Made by a program: the position numbers and the translations under genes
NCBI GenBank assembly: GCA_020746105.1
Contig: CM036617.1
Location: 175,240,412 to 175,304,411, forward strand
Reading direction: 5' to 3'
Origin: Trogon surrucura
Lineage: Eukaryota; Chordata; Aves; Trogoniformes; Trogonidae
Length of the DNA stretch: 64,000 bases
Shown here: in pieces, positions 14,101-26,000 of the stretch
Layout: each line of letters starts with the position of its first letter
Position numbering within the stretch: the first letter of the stretch is position 1
Notes under the pieces: model-generated
The model's database searches: none
Seen by the model: only the letters and a program-made list of their open reading frames with translations
Told to the model about the DNA's origin: nothing

Positions 14101-17100
14101 GAGAAAAAAAACATTGGCCCCAGCAGAAGGGAGGTGGGAATCCCACACACACACCTTGCCATGAGGGTTTGTATGGTCCTTCTTTCCTGTGCATCCCCTG
14201 CTGCATTTGACTGTTTACATTTGTTTTATTGTACATATGTTTGTAAACATAATATCTTTGTCGAAGATCTTTTTACATAACTTGGGCTTTGTAGCTTTAT
14301 TTTTTAAATAAATAAATAAATCTCTATGGCGTGTTTCAATAGGACAGTTGTGCCACACCACCGTGGTGCCATGGATCACGATGTGGTTTAAAATACAAGC
14401 AAATGACTGAGAGTGGCTCATTCATAAGGCAGCCAGTTTGAGGCATATGGAACACACCAGTCTCTTCTACCACGGATTTTTAAGCAAATTCCACGCAGGA
14501 GTAAAAAAGTAATTTCCACCCTTGCCCACTGATAACTAAGTATGAAACAGCATGTGTAAGATATGGACAAAATCTAATACAGATTTTATATTACAATTAA
14601 ATAACCCAGTTATTACGCTGCAAGTAGAGACCAGTAGCTTCTGTGGGCAGTGATGACTGATAAGATTACAGACATGAGTGGAACCTTACATTTGCACTTT
14701 GCAGTCCTAAGATTAAGAAATGTATTTGAATTTCCTTGGGGCAGAAGGCTGTGATCTGAGGTCATGTGTTGAAATATATTGCTAAACCAGTTTTCTCTGA
14801 AATCTCACTGAGACAACCAACACAGCCATAGACATTTTGCAACCTCTTCTTAAATCAGTTTTCTTTATGCAACATAGATTTAGTCCATATTGTCCTAGAT
14901 CCATGAATTTTAGAATGCATTCTGGTGATTTTATTCTGGTTTATGTCATTACGAAGTGATAAAACCCACCAAAGCATAGAAGTATATATTTAAAATAGTT
15001 TATCTAGCTTAAATGTAAGGAACAATTCTCAGTATCCATCCAATTTCAGGCATGAGTTGAACAAAAATACCATTCAGAACTGAATCCTCAGTATAATACT
15101 CAAAATGTGGCATCTCGTGTGATTCTACAAGCAAAACTTTTTCCTTCTATTGTCCAACCTTCAAAACAAAAAATGAACAAACTTCCTGCCATTTTATCAT
15201 TTTATCACTTCATTCAAGATTAATGGTATATCCACGAACAGATTGCTATACTCAGCTGTATATTGGACTAGCATCTGATGCTTATGCGCATATGAACTAA
15301 AAAGATGATAATAATGATTTATATTAACTTCATTTTAAATGTGCTAAGGTTGAATATATGACAAAATGAAAGCATTAGAAAAGCTGTGTTGCAACACAAA
15401 TTAGACAGACTTCTGGTGTAAAGAAAGCAGTTTTACTTGTCTTAGCCCAGCCTTAGCAATGAAACCTATGGCTGTGACATCTTTCTTGCTCTATTTTCTG
15501 GAGCAGAGAGTTTGTTCTTTTCCCCATGTCCTGGATGGCCAAGTAGAACACTATGTACTAATGTGCATTTACTTGCCTAAATGCATTTAAAAATCCCTCG
15601 TGGATGGCTGCAACTGAACATCCTATGCCACTTATTCCTTGCTGTCACAAAACTCAATTCATCGATTCAATCTGTAAAAGAGTCTTTTGGGGATTTTCTT
15701 TTTTTGTCTGAATATTATATTCAGTAATCTACATGGTATTCTGGATTGCAGTAATTGAAATAATAGTCCCTACTTGTTGCATTCTATCATAAAAGTATTA
15801 ATTTATTTCAAAAATATATCCCAAACAATTATATGGAAAATGTGTCATCTCAGATACAACATATTGTAAGAGGAAATTATTTTTAACTCATGTACAGTTT
15901 CCAGCTGCTACAATCTTTTACTTCTAGTCCCAGTGAGTTTTGGGAATCAGAAACCAGGAAGAGTAAGGTGCCTTCCTAAATGCCTCCAGAACACAAAAAC
16001 AGGCACGCAGTCATCAAATCCAAGCTCACTGTCCAAAGGATAATTCAAGTCCCAATGGACGATGAAAACTCTTCTTCAGAATCCTGACCAGACACCATCT
16101 CCCAGAGAACTAAGAGCAGCCGCCACGATGCTGCAATACGAAGTCATGGGGACTCGTCAGTGGTTTGGTGCCATTCAGATGAAGTTCCTCAACATGTTCG
16201 TTATCACAAACTCAGTGACAATAGGCAACTTACAGAAAACATTTGTACTCTTTTTTTTTTTTTTTCCTCAATCCTTCTGCAACTGTTGGAGACAAAGTGT
16301 ATTTTGCATTCCATTAATAGATCATTGAAGCTGTTAATCAGACAGGCTATATTTAAAATAATTAAAAAGAAAATGTTGAAAATGGTCATAAGTGATTCAG
16401 ACTTACTGGATCATGAGGCTTTTTAAACAACATAGAAAAAGAGGAATGATAGCTTCTTTAAAATTGTAGTTAAGACTCCAATGCATATATGTTAAAGAGT
16501 TCGCATTTAAGTTTTGTCCAGGATCTTCAGTGTTTTGCAGTTGTGGCTAATGTTTGGATAGCCCTATTTTACTTTTTTAGTTGCTGTGCATTTGCTGGGG
16601 GATTTCTTAGCTACTTAGCCTTAGTCTCATTCTCAACTGACTCAACCATACTATTTTCAAAGTTTGGTATCTTGTAGTTATTCTCTCTGTTGTTTTATAT
16701 TCAAGAAAATAAGATGCAGCTGGGTGGCTGCTAGCTTTCTACATTGCTTCCATCAATCTAATTGGTGCAATTTCTAAATTGTCAAAGATATGGAGAATGG
16801 CTCCATTATCAGAATTGTATTCTTCATTTTCCACATTTTTCACAGGTAGCATAATCATCTATATCAGATATTAACTGCTAAAATACACCTTTATTTAAGA
16901 GTCTTCTGCTCGGTTTGAATGCTAATTCATATATGTTTTACCTGTACTGAACCACGTGGCGCTCTGAGCATCTGTAATTTGCATACCCTCTACGTGTTCT
17001 GCTTTATCACTCAATAGGATGCCCATTGTTTCACATTTGGTGACAAAAGGGCACATTTATTCTGGGCCAGATTTCTACAATAGCTCAAACTTCCAGGACC

Positions 17101-18726
17101 TCATTTCTTATGTTACTCCCTAGTAGAATGAGGTATGAATGAACTTCCTAATTAGCTGCCAGTTGCCTAAATACATATATTTAAGAGACAAGCCTGAAGG
17201 CAGATCTCTAAGTTTTAGGATGTTCCTCTCTCAGGCATCATACACACAGCAACGAAGGCAGGAATCACATGAGCCGCTCTGTCTTGCTCTCTTATGTGGC
17301 AAAGGCCACATAAGACCACAGATGGAGAGTTGTCAACATATACTGACTCTAAGCAACAGACAACTGCTACAACCCAATTCTCCTTCAGTGCCTTTGCAGA
17401 GTTACAGAAATCCCCACACCGAATATTCATGGACCTTCCATCCAAAACCAGTGAAAATGAAGGTGAGAATATGAGTTTAGTAGCTAATTCCAGATACTAC
17501 TTCCTTGCCCTGCCACTATGGTTGAATGTTATCAGTGGTATACTTGTTGGATTTTTCAACTGATTTTCAACTTAAGTCGTCTACTTGCTAGCTATTGCTG
17601 TGTACAATTGTAAAAATGTTTCAGTTGTCTTCCCAACAGACTCTTATACTTTGCAATGAAGTTATACACAGACTAACAGACTATCTACATCTTTGATGAC
17701 AGGGAAACAGATGTGTCCTTTGATAAAGCCAGCAAAAGGTATCAAATCTCTTACATATTTTAGTATTTTAGAAAATATTTGAGATAAAAATGTAAATGAA
17801 GCATAGCCAGACTTTAATCCAGACTCCATCAACAAGTAGGAGCAACGACTGTGGCTTACAGCTGCTTGCAGTAGTTGGCAATATCTCAACGGATCACTTG
17901 CTACATAACCATTACTTCGTATTTCTTAAACCACAGTGGCTTCTCACCTGATCAAAGATACACTGATGTGTTGCTTGTAGTTCATCATTCATGAAAGAAA
18001 TACACCGAGGTCTACAATATTTTTTGTAAACCGGGTAAGAACAGTTAGGAACACAACTGTTACGCTTGTTGCTTGTCCAAGGAAGTCTGCTTCTGTCATC
18101 AGGTTGTTCTACAGTGAGCAGCATTGTAGGGTCAGATCGAGATGTGATCCAGCCTAAAATTTTCTCATTTTGGGGGTAAGATAAGTCAGATGAAAATCCA
18201 AGGTTGTTCTCCCTCTTCTATGCAGCAGTTCCTATTAATGCACTTAGAAATGTAATCACAATCACCTGGACATATTTTAATAAGCTGAATAGCTATTCAG
18301 TTGTCCAGAACTGGAGTTTCAAAACTAGATGAGAGTTTCTCTCTGATGTTAATTGCAAATTCAAAGAGCACATAGAGACAGACAAAATGGAGGGCTGCTA
18401 AAAACTTAGGTTGGGACTTAATTTGCACGAAGTTAAATGCTGAATTGGAAAATATAAATGGCAACCCAAGGTGAAAAATCTAAAAAATTTCTATTTTGAC
18501 AGCACACTACCAACTGACGCTGTCTAAAACTGAGGCTGGTATTGACAACAGGCACCGACAAACTACATTAACAAAGTCAATAATATTTTTTTGCTCAACT
18601 TCTAATGAAGTTTGAAAACTAACACAGGATCAAAATTATCTTGATGTGTATGCACAAAACTCTGGACCTACTACTGACAACATACGTGACTTTTTGAGGA
18701 CTTTTTGTGTAGCATCTGCATGCTTA
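11113..18726. other. Intergenic DNA, no gene found
   Basis: AT-rich intergenic sequence. It contains poly(T) runs near 11930 and 16252 and a short TAAA/AATAAATA run near 14305-14321. Frames such as 14026-14280, 16062-16328 and 17139-17474 (111 codons) were inspected. None shows a family motif or a signal peptide, and none looks like a known gene; the 17139 frame continues past a GTGAG sequence at 17463 without any matching exon nearby. A small palindrome-like CACCACCGTGGTG sits near 14357. Confidence 0.55.
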
Positions 18727-18771
18727 CTCAAATCATAATGCCTCAAATCATAGTGCCTCAAATCATAATTT
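18727..18771. repeat. 15-bp tandem repeat, three copies
   Basis: Three consecutive 15-bp units start at 18727, 18742 and 18757. The first reads CTCAAATCATAATGC; the second differs by one base and the third at its last two. They look like a small local minisatellite. The minus-strand open frame across it, with repeated YDLRH peptides, is a by-product of the repeat. Confidence 0.9.
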
Positions 18772-19796
18772 AAAATCTGTAAAAATAAAGTATTGGTGTA
18801 AAGCAGTCTTCCAGAGACACAGATCATTGTGGTACAGCTGTAACAGACTGGTCAAACAGCCAGCACAGTTTGATAATTATGGATGTAACTCAGCTTACAA
18901 TCTATGATATTCTGAACTTCAACAGCTGAAGTCAGAATTCAGGGCTGAGCTAATACCCAGACAAAAAGAGAGCATAAACAGTGACAATTCAAAACAGTGC
19001 AAGATGCAATTATTATCTAATTTCATGTTTAGCCAGCATGTGAAAAATAGATTATTTATACGCACTGAGAATATTAATGACACTTGTATACAAAAGGCCC
19101 ATTTAACAAGAAACTGTCATTTTTCATTGAAGCACTCCATAACAGATTCTGTGGAGAAGTCCAAAACACTAAATGGTTCTGTCCTGGCCTATGAACCTGA
19201 GGTGTGATTTTTAACCAGTAATAATAACAATTATTGTTTCCATTCAAACTTACTGACTCATATTTATTCCTATGTTGCTATGTGCTTATCTACTTCATTT
19301 AGTTGTAGGAATGCTATTCCTAACTTTCACCTATTACTGAATGGCGCACCATCGGTCTAAGGAACACAGATAGTTCAGGGCAGAAGAACTCAATACACTA
19401 ATTAAGATTGTATTTGTTCGATAGCTAGAAGATGTGCAAAAATATTTTATATGTCTTACTTCATAAATGTTTACTTCCAGCAAAACTATAAAATAACGTG
19501 TTATATATTTTATATTTAAAATGTCTATAAAAGTGACAAGATAGTAAACTCTAGCAGAATAAGATTGGTGTAACTGCTACCTAAAACATTTTCTTCACCA
19601 GAATACACTCATTCGCTCTGCTTGTGCACTTAAGATAAAAAAATCTAAAGTTACGACAAGGTAGATGTTTTCTACATCAGCATCTCAGCTTTGCATTTTT
19701 AGGATAAAGTTTTTTTTCTCATGTTGGTATTTCTTCATTTCCACTTAGATTGTTTCTTTCTGTTCTCAAACTTCCTCAGTCACAAGCACCGATACA
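18772..19796. other. Intergenic DNA, no gene found
   Basis: AT-rich sequence with no gene, RNA or recognisable transposon. The frame at 19004-19207 has no identifiable features and is treated as chance. Confidence 0.55.
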
Positions 19797-19834
19797 CTGA
19801 GAGTCCGACCAGGAACTGAGAGTCTGACCAGCAA
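19797..19834. repeat. 19-bp tandem duplication
   Basis: Two adjacent 19-bp units, CTGAGAGTCCGACCAGGAA and CTGAGAGTCTGACCAGCAA, differ at two positions. It is a simple recent-looking local duplication about 1.5 kb upstream of the CpG island. No function is visible. Confidence 0.9.
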
Positions 19835-21289
19835 ATGAGGCTTTCTCTTGGTATAGGCAGGCCCATAACTTAGCTTAAAGATCCCCTCCAGTGTAGCTCA
19901 GTCTTAATGGCTAAATTGCAAACAAGTAGTTTCTTGTGTTTTAATATAAATGGCAAAAATAGTAAGCAATTTTTGTATCATGCTTTTGTCATGGCATCCA
20001 GAAGCAAAGTAACAATCCTTCTATACAGTAAGAGGAATTGCTTCTATAGCTTTGAAGTCAGAAATCCTGCATTTCAAAGATTAAACCATGTGGAACTCAA
20101 TGATGGTTAAATTCAATACACCTATTAAGAAGAGATTCCAAAGGTGGCTGCATGCACTGGAGTAGGAAATACCCTATTGACAAGAGCTGCAGTAAAATAC
20201 CTTAGTCCATCTATCCGAATGTAGATTGCTAGTTTTGCAGAAAGCCTGAAGAAGAGAAAGATTGCTGCTGAATAGTTACCAATGTGGTATTTTACACGCT
20301 ATTGAGGAATTGCAAAAATTCATAAATATGATATGTTTGTTGGACATTAAAAATCGAATTATATTCTTTCCTATGGTAAAATTAGAGGCATCAAATAATT
20401 GAGAACATGATCACAGATCTAAGCTCATCATTAACTGTACTCAGAATTCAAAAGGGATCCAGGAATGACCTTTTACTCTGTCAGTTAACTACGCAGTCAT
20501 GTGATAACAATATTACTTAATTTACTAAATAGAAGTATCAGTCATGATGTGGAAATAGAACGCCTAAAACTCTTTCTCTCATTAGTACTTAGCATAAAAG
20601 AAGTTTAATACACAATTAGAAAGTTACTCAAGGTAAGTTCATTTTTACTGAGTTCCAGATAATACTCAACCTCTAGGTATAAAATCTATTGCTTACAGAA
20701 CTGTTTTTATACATAACTGAAATGCATGGTGGAATATTATTAGTTAAGTGTTCTAGCAACAAAAATAATACACAATACCACCACAAGTTGCTTTTGCTAA
20801 TGAAGTAGAAACATGAAAATATGTTTGCCATCACAACTTTCTCAGTAAAACACGAAGGACATGCAAATCAGCCTGAGCAGACTAACTTCATAAGTCTTTG
20901 AAGAAATCTCTCTTGATTCATGCGGTGTAAGGAAAGTTATATATTCGTATTCAGCATTGTTAATATTGAAACTGTTGCAGTAATTATTCACAGAGTGAGC
21001 ATTAAAACCATTCGCTCTCCACTCCATTGTGCCTTTCTTCACCAAAGTCAATGTGCCTTTCCCTGACTGCTGCACCTTTTGGAGAGCTCACTTTCTCATC
21101 TTTACTACAAGCCTTCCTTTCTGGCCACAATCGATCTTTTTTATTAAAAGAAAAGAAAAAAAGAAAAAAAGAAAAAAGTGCAAGTGAAGAAAAAAACTGG
21201 CAGAGAGGGCAGCGGACAGACTTAATGACGGATAGTTTGGGGGAATGTAGTTAATCTGAAAACATCGTCTTCAGCAGTTGCGGCAGCAA
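19835..21289. other. Upstream flank of the SLC6A15 CpG island
   Basis: AT-rich DNA leading into the CpG island. An octamer-type ATGCAAAT lies at 20861-20868. A purine-only A/G tract runs at about 21147-21177. Composition changes sharply to GC-rich at about 21290. Distal promoter elements of SLC6A15 could lie here, but nothing can be assigned from sequence alone. Confidence 0.5.
21147..21177. repeat. A/G (purine) simple repeat
   Basis: A run of AAAAG/AAAAAAG-type units, entirely purine on the + strand. It lies roughly 100 bp before the GC-rich promoter island. Simple low-complexity sequence. Confidence 0.8.
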
Positions 21290-22115
21290 GGTAAGGTCTG
21301 GGCTACTTGCGGACGGTCAAGCACGGGTACTGGTTGGTGCCTTCCGTCCCCCGGCACGGTCTCCCTCCATCCCTTCAGTTTCCAGGCTCTCTCCAGCCAG
21401 ATCCTCATCCCCCAGGGCAGCCTCCCACCACCCTCCTGCCCTCGGGTGTACCCGCCGCGCGCCCCCCTTGGCTCTCACCCACCCCTCTTCTTCCTGGGGC
21501 CCGCACCCCTCATCTCCCACTCACCCCGTTCTTTTGCAAAACCTCCACGTTCTCCAAGGCGGCTCACACCCTGCGCCTGCTTCCCCGCCTCCAGGCCCCC
21601 CTGAGGACACCTCCCAGTCCTGCCCCGCTACCCCGCCAAGACGAGGCCGAGGACGGACGGCGGCGGCACCCGGGGACGCGGTGACCGTCACGCCGCCGGG
21701 CAGGCAGCGGCAGCAGACGGGGCGTCCGCCCTGCCGGAGAGCGACCCCAGGGCTTTTGGCGCGGCGGCCACGCCGGCGGGCCTCGCCATCTCCTCCTCCT
21801 CCTCCTGCTGCCGCCTCTACCTCCTCCCCGCCCACCCGCCTGGCGGAGGAGATGCTGCGGCGGGCGGAGAGCGCTCCTCCCTGCGCTGCCCTCCCCCTTC
21901 CTCTCCCCCCGCCGCTTTTATGTCTGTCTTTAAACGCCGTCGCAGCGAGGGTTGGGCACATGTGCCTGCTGCTGGTGCTGCTGCTGCCGCCGCCGCCTGC
22001 CCGCCGCTGAGACCCGCGCCCGCACGGCCCCGCTCGACACCCCGCGCCCGCGGGGGCACCCGGCCCCTCACCCCGCCTCTCTCCCGCTGCTGGCGCCCGG
22101 AAAGCCCCGCCGGCG

Positions 22116-22122
22116 GAGGTAA
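22116..22122 (+). other. SLC6A15: Candidate exon 1 splice donor
   Basis: GGAG|GTAAGG is a near-consensus 5' splice site in the middle of the CpG island, with the intron G at 22119. It is followed immediately by an imperfect pentamer array (AAGGC/GAGGC, about 22121-22160). It is one of three plausible donors that could join to the exon 2 acceptor at 33069. I favour it slightly for its near-consensus match and central position, but no transcript evidence is available. Confidence 0.4.
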
Positions 22123-22160
22123 GGCAAGGCAGGGCAAGGCAAGGCGAGGCGAGGCGGCGG
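22121..22160. repeat. AAGGC/GAGGC pentamer array
   Basis: Imperfect tandem pentamers (AAGGC, AGGGC, AAGGC, GAGGC, GAGGC) lie directly downstream of the candidate donor at 22119. Simple GC-rich repeat; a likely length polymorphism. Confidence 0.7.
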
Positions 22161-22480
22161 CTACGGGGGGCGACCCGCGCTGTCCCAGTCCCGCCGTGCG
22201 GCCGGGGCGGCGAGGAGAGCGCGGCCGGCCGGCTGCCGCCTCGCCCTGTGTCGCCGGACGGGAAGCGGAGGGTCCCTTCCTGCCCGGTGTCCGCTTTCCC
22301 GCGGGGTGTAAGGGGAGGTTTCCCTGAGCCCCACCTCGGGGAGGCTGCCTTCACCCTGGCGCCAGGCTCTCGCCTGCATGGAGGGGGCCGGCCCCTCGAG
22401 AGACAATAGCGGGTACCCGCTGGAAACCGCCCGTGTGCTTTAACTCAGCGGTAGGTTAAAAGGATGTTCAGGGCTGTGTT

Positions 22481-22525
22481 ATTATTATTATTGTAGTTAT
22501 TGTAATCATTATTATTATTATTAAA
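22481..22525. repeat. ATT trinucleotide microsatellite
   Basis: Two runs of ATT units, separated by a TGTAGTTATTGTAATC interruption, sit inside the CpG island and make a local AT-rich notch. No function is inferred. Confidence 0.85.
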
Positions 22526-23080
22526 GAGGCGTGGAATTTATGTCCTTTTCCTACCGCGAGTGATAGAAATTTCCCTCATCTCCCGCGTGTTGCGTGGAAC
22601 ACCTTACATGTACGCGTAGCGCGCGTTTCGGGGCGGGAGGCTGGGGGGGAAGCGGGGCTGAGAGCTGAGGGCTGTCTCCATCACGGCAGCGCCGTGTTAT
22701 AAGCGCCCTCCCTGCGCGGACGGCTCCGGGTTTTTCCGGCAGCAGGACGAGTCTCGCCGTTTCGCCACATCGCCGGTCGCGCCGGGAGCGGCCCGGCGGG
22801 CGCCCGTCCCCCGCCGGTGCCCGGCGGCAGCGTGCGAAGCAGAGGAAGCAGCCGCAGCGGGGCGAGGGCCGGGTGGAGGCGCAGGAGGTAGGTGGGGAAG
22901 AGCCGCGGCCGCCCGGGCCCCGCATTGTTGCCGCGGAGCGTGGGCGTCCGCCCGGCGGGGACGGCGCAGGTTCCTCCTCCTCCTCCTCCCGCCTGCCGCC
23001 CGCATCCTCTCGCCCCGCTCTGGCCGGAGCAGCCCCGGCGGGCTGGTGCCACCCCGGTGTCAGCCATGTTTGGGATGGAT

Positions 23081-26000
23081 ATGCTAATGGGAACCTTTTC
23101 CTCAACCTTTGTGCATCTCGGGTTTTATTCGGTTTTAATACTTGCACTACCCTCTCTACTACGGCAAATCCCGGGGCGGTTTCATACCTCAAGTGATTAT
23201 TTTTTTTCTCCTCAGTTTTCTTATTATTTCCCATGCTTATATTGGCTGGTTTTGTTTTGGTTTTGCTAGTATTAAGAGTGAAAGTGGCATTTCTCTGCTT
23301 TTCTAGTGGAAGTGAGCTGGTTGAAATATGTCTGCACAGTCACACTGACCGACACGTGGGAGGTCGCAATGGGAGTTCTTCCATTTTAAGTAAACTGCAC
23401 TTGTTTTTTTTGTAAAGATACAGTCAAGATCTTGTCTCCTCAGCCATTTTATTTGTTGTGTGCTATTGCTACGTAATAAGCTCACTCCTGTAGTACTGAT
23501 TTCTAAGAGAAGCCTAATGATTTTTAAATAGTATGTCACTATCAATATGTCACTGTGACATCCTCTAGGACAGGGATCCTTCCCTCCAATGAAAAGTGTA
23601 AAGTAAGTAAAGATGCTGTTATCTGATGTCATGTACGTATGCACAGCTTACTCCCATTTGATTAAAAAATGGTGACAACATATTCAAGTTCTGTTTTCTA
23701 TTTAGCAGTGTTTCCCATTATCAAGATCTCATTAAAGAGGAAACTTCAAAAAATACTTAGGAAGGATTGCTTAATTTTGTCTTGGCTGATATAGAGGATT
23801 TTGGTTTAAACATAAACCATATTAATATAACGATAGAATTACAGCCTACATTTGGTACATACCAAACACTCCCTTTGGGCTCAGCTCTGCGCTTCTGATC
23901 CAGGAACAAAAAATCCCATTGGTTTTGATCTGTGCATGAAAAAACAAACCATTTCATGGCTGTTCAGAAGTGTCACCAATAGTAAAACTGAGTAAGCGAA
24001 ACTGTGAAAGCATCTGATTTTAAAGAAATTAGTTTTGACTTTTCTTGTTAAAGAAACTAGTTTTGCAGCATAAGCTGATTCCTGTTGACCTTTAGTGTCT
24101 TGTCATTCTTAGAGTTTTCTTTTTTCTGGCAGACAAGCAAGTGAAAAAGTAGTAGTGCTGATGAGAATCCTATAGGTTGAACAACTGTCAACTCTCTTTT
24201 CTCTGCTGTGCAAAAGCCTGGATGCACAAAACTTTTAAAATGTTGAATTTATAAAAAAAAAATCACAAGTTATTCAGAAACACAGTCTACTAATTACAGC
24301 TGTTCCTTTTGGTATAAATTGCATTCTTAAAATATATTGGGAGTAGCTGCTGCTCAAGTGGTAAGGAATTACATCACTTTGGAAATATTTGATAGGAATC
24401 TTGTTGGAAGACAGATTTTTTTTTTTTCTGAAATTCTTTAATGTACAACCAGAAGTGTCCACAACATTAAGGACACATTCACCTGTGTCTCCAGTAGGAG
24501 CTCCCAGTAGGAGCTTTTCCATGTAACTTTAAAGATCTCTGAATTCTCAGCTGATTGCAGAATAACTTTGACTATCAGCAGGTGGCATCTCAAAACTCGA
24601 ATGTTCTTCCTTGAAATTTGATTCAAAGTGACCTTGCCATTACTCAATGAATGTTCTTGAATGTTGTAGGGGAAAAAGTATCATCAACAAATGATCAGCT
24701 GGATACACAAAACCTGACATGCCCTTTACAAAGTAGCGTGAAAGAGCAATGGTTAGCTGTCAGAATAGTTGCTTCAGGCAATGGCCGAACTTCCCAGAAG
24801 CCCATGCTGAAATAGAGCTCATAATTTTTATCATTTACTCTTAAGACTAGGGGTTGCTCACTTTCTATATGGGAGAAAGAAAAGAAAAAGATTGCGTAAT
24901 GCTGTGTACAATAATGCCTTGAATCCGACTCATCGTGCCAAGAGTCTGTTTCCCGCTTTGGGAAAATATTTTTTTTGCTGCTGAAAGATGATACTGGTTT
25001 TGCATTTCAGGTGTCAGAAATGTGTACTGCAGTGCTAATGATTCAGCATGCTCTTCTTAAGCCAACATGGAGAAGAGATGGGAAACTGGAATACGACGTT
25101 TACAGTGTTGGATTTTCTGTAGTGGAATTGATATTAGTCATTTTTACTGTAACATAACTTGAAAGCATGTTTTATGTCACTAAATGGAATAATCAGATTT
25201 GAGGAGAAGCAAGATTTCTGTTAACCTGTCTATGAACAGTTCAGCTTCTTTGCTTACGTATGAACAACGGACAAAGAAGTAATCACATAAATTCTTCCCA
25301 GGGACAACTTGATTACTTATTGATCCGTTTGGTAGCAGAGGGCTGAGAATTAAGGTTTCCAGGCAACTACGTATCTGGTAATGTGTAACTTTCAATACTA
25401 GATTTTGCTACTTAAATAACTTTAGCACTTCAATGGAATATTTAATATACTTTTGTATCCTCTCACTTCTGTGAAGCATGATAAGATTTTGCACTAAAGT
25501 AGTGGTTCTCTTGTAGTTTATATGGTGAACTTGGAGATTTTGTTTTAAGTTGCCAGCAGTTACGCCTTTTGAACTTGACCAGTCAAGGGAGAAGTATTAT
25601 CAGAATTGCTGAGATTTCCCCAGCAGTTTAGCTGGAGGACAGGTAACTAATGAATTTGTTCCTCCAGTAAAGTACGTATAAGAAAAGACTGCAGAATAAG
25701 GGGTACATTTTATCCATCTGAGTAGGAAATTACTGTTAGCACATCGTGTAAGTCTGTGAAGTATTTCAGTGAAGTTGATTTGTGAGAAGAAAATACTGAG
25801 AAATCTGTGAAAGCAGGCAAGAAAATGCAGTAAGGTAAATAAAGTTTTTAGAGATCACGTGCAATGAAAGGAAAAAATTGACATTCAAGTTTGACATTCT
25901 AGTTTGTAGCATTCTCTCTCTGATATTTCCGTTTGGCCAGTGATTTGGAAGAAGTCATACAAGCTGTTAAGATCAAGTCTGCTGGCAATGAACAATTCTG

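Larger units (their letters stand above)
21290..23080 (+). promoter_or_regulatory. SLC6A15: CpG island: SLC6A15 promoter and non-coding first exon region
   Basis: About 1.8 kb is strikingly GC- and CpG-rich, with many GGGCGG/CCGCCC-type boxes, in a window that is otherwise AT-rich. It is the only such island here. It lies 10-12 kb upstream of the exon carrying the SLC6A15 start codon and in the right orientation. Because that exon begins with a splice acceptor, a non-coding exon 1 must lie upstream. Three strong donors are visible: CAAG|GTAAGG at 21290/21291, GGAG|GTAAGG at 22118/22119 and GGAG|GTAGGT at 22887/22888. Which is used, and where transcription starts, cannot be decided here. Long open frames on both strands (up to 277 codons) are expected by chance in stop-poor GC-rich DNA and show no domains. 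Confidence 0.75.

Noticed and set aside
14355-14375. Palindromic CACCACCGTGGTG as a transposon end or hairpin RNA
   Set aside because: Too short, with no partner inverted repeat or flanking duplication found.
17139-17474. 111-codon open frame upstream of the gene
   Set aside because: No recognisable motif, AT-rich setting, no nearby matching exons; a second frame overlaps it. Treated as chance.
18727-18771. CRISPR-like array
   Set aside because: Only three adjacent 15-bp tandem units without spacers, in a vertebrate genome; a minisatellite.
1-21000. Exons of neighbouring genes known near human SLC6A15 (such as TSPAN19 or LRRIQ1)
   Set aside because: No frame translated to anything like a tetraspanin or leucine-rich/IQ protein with splice signals.
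21521-22354. 277-codon minus-strand open frame and other long frames in the CpG island
   Set aside because: Arg/Gly/Pro/Ala-rich low-complexity translation, no domain, several overlapping frames open at once; this is what stop-poor GC-rich DNA produces by chance.
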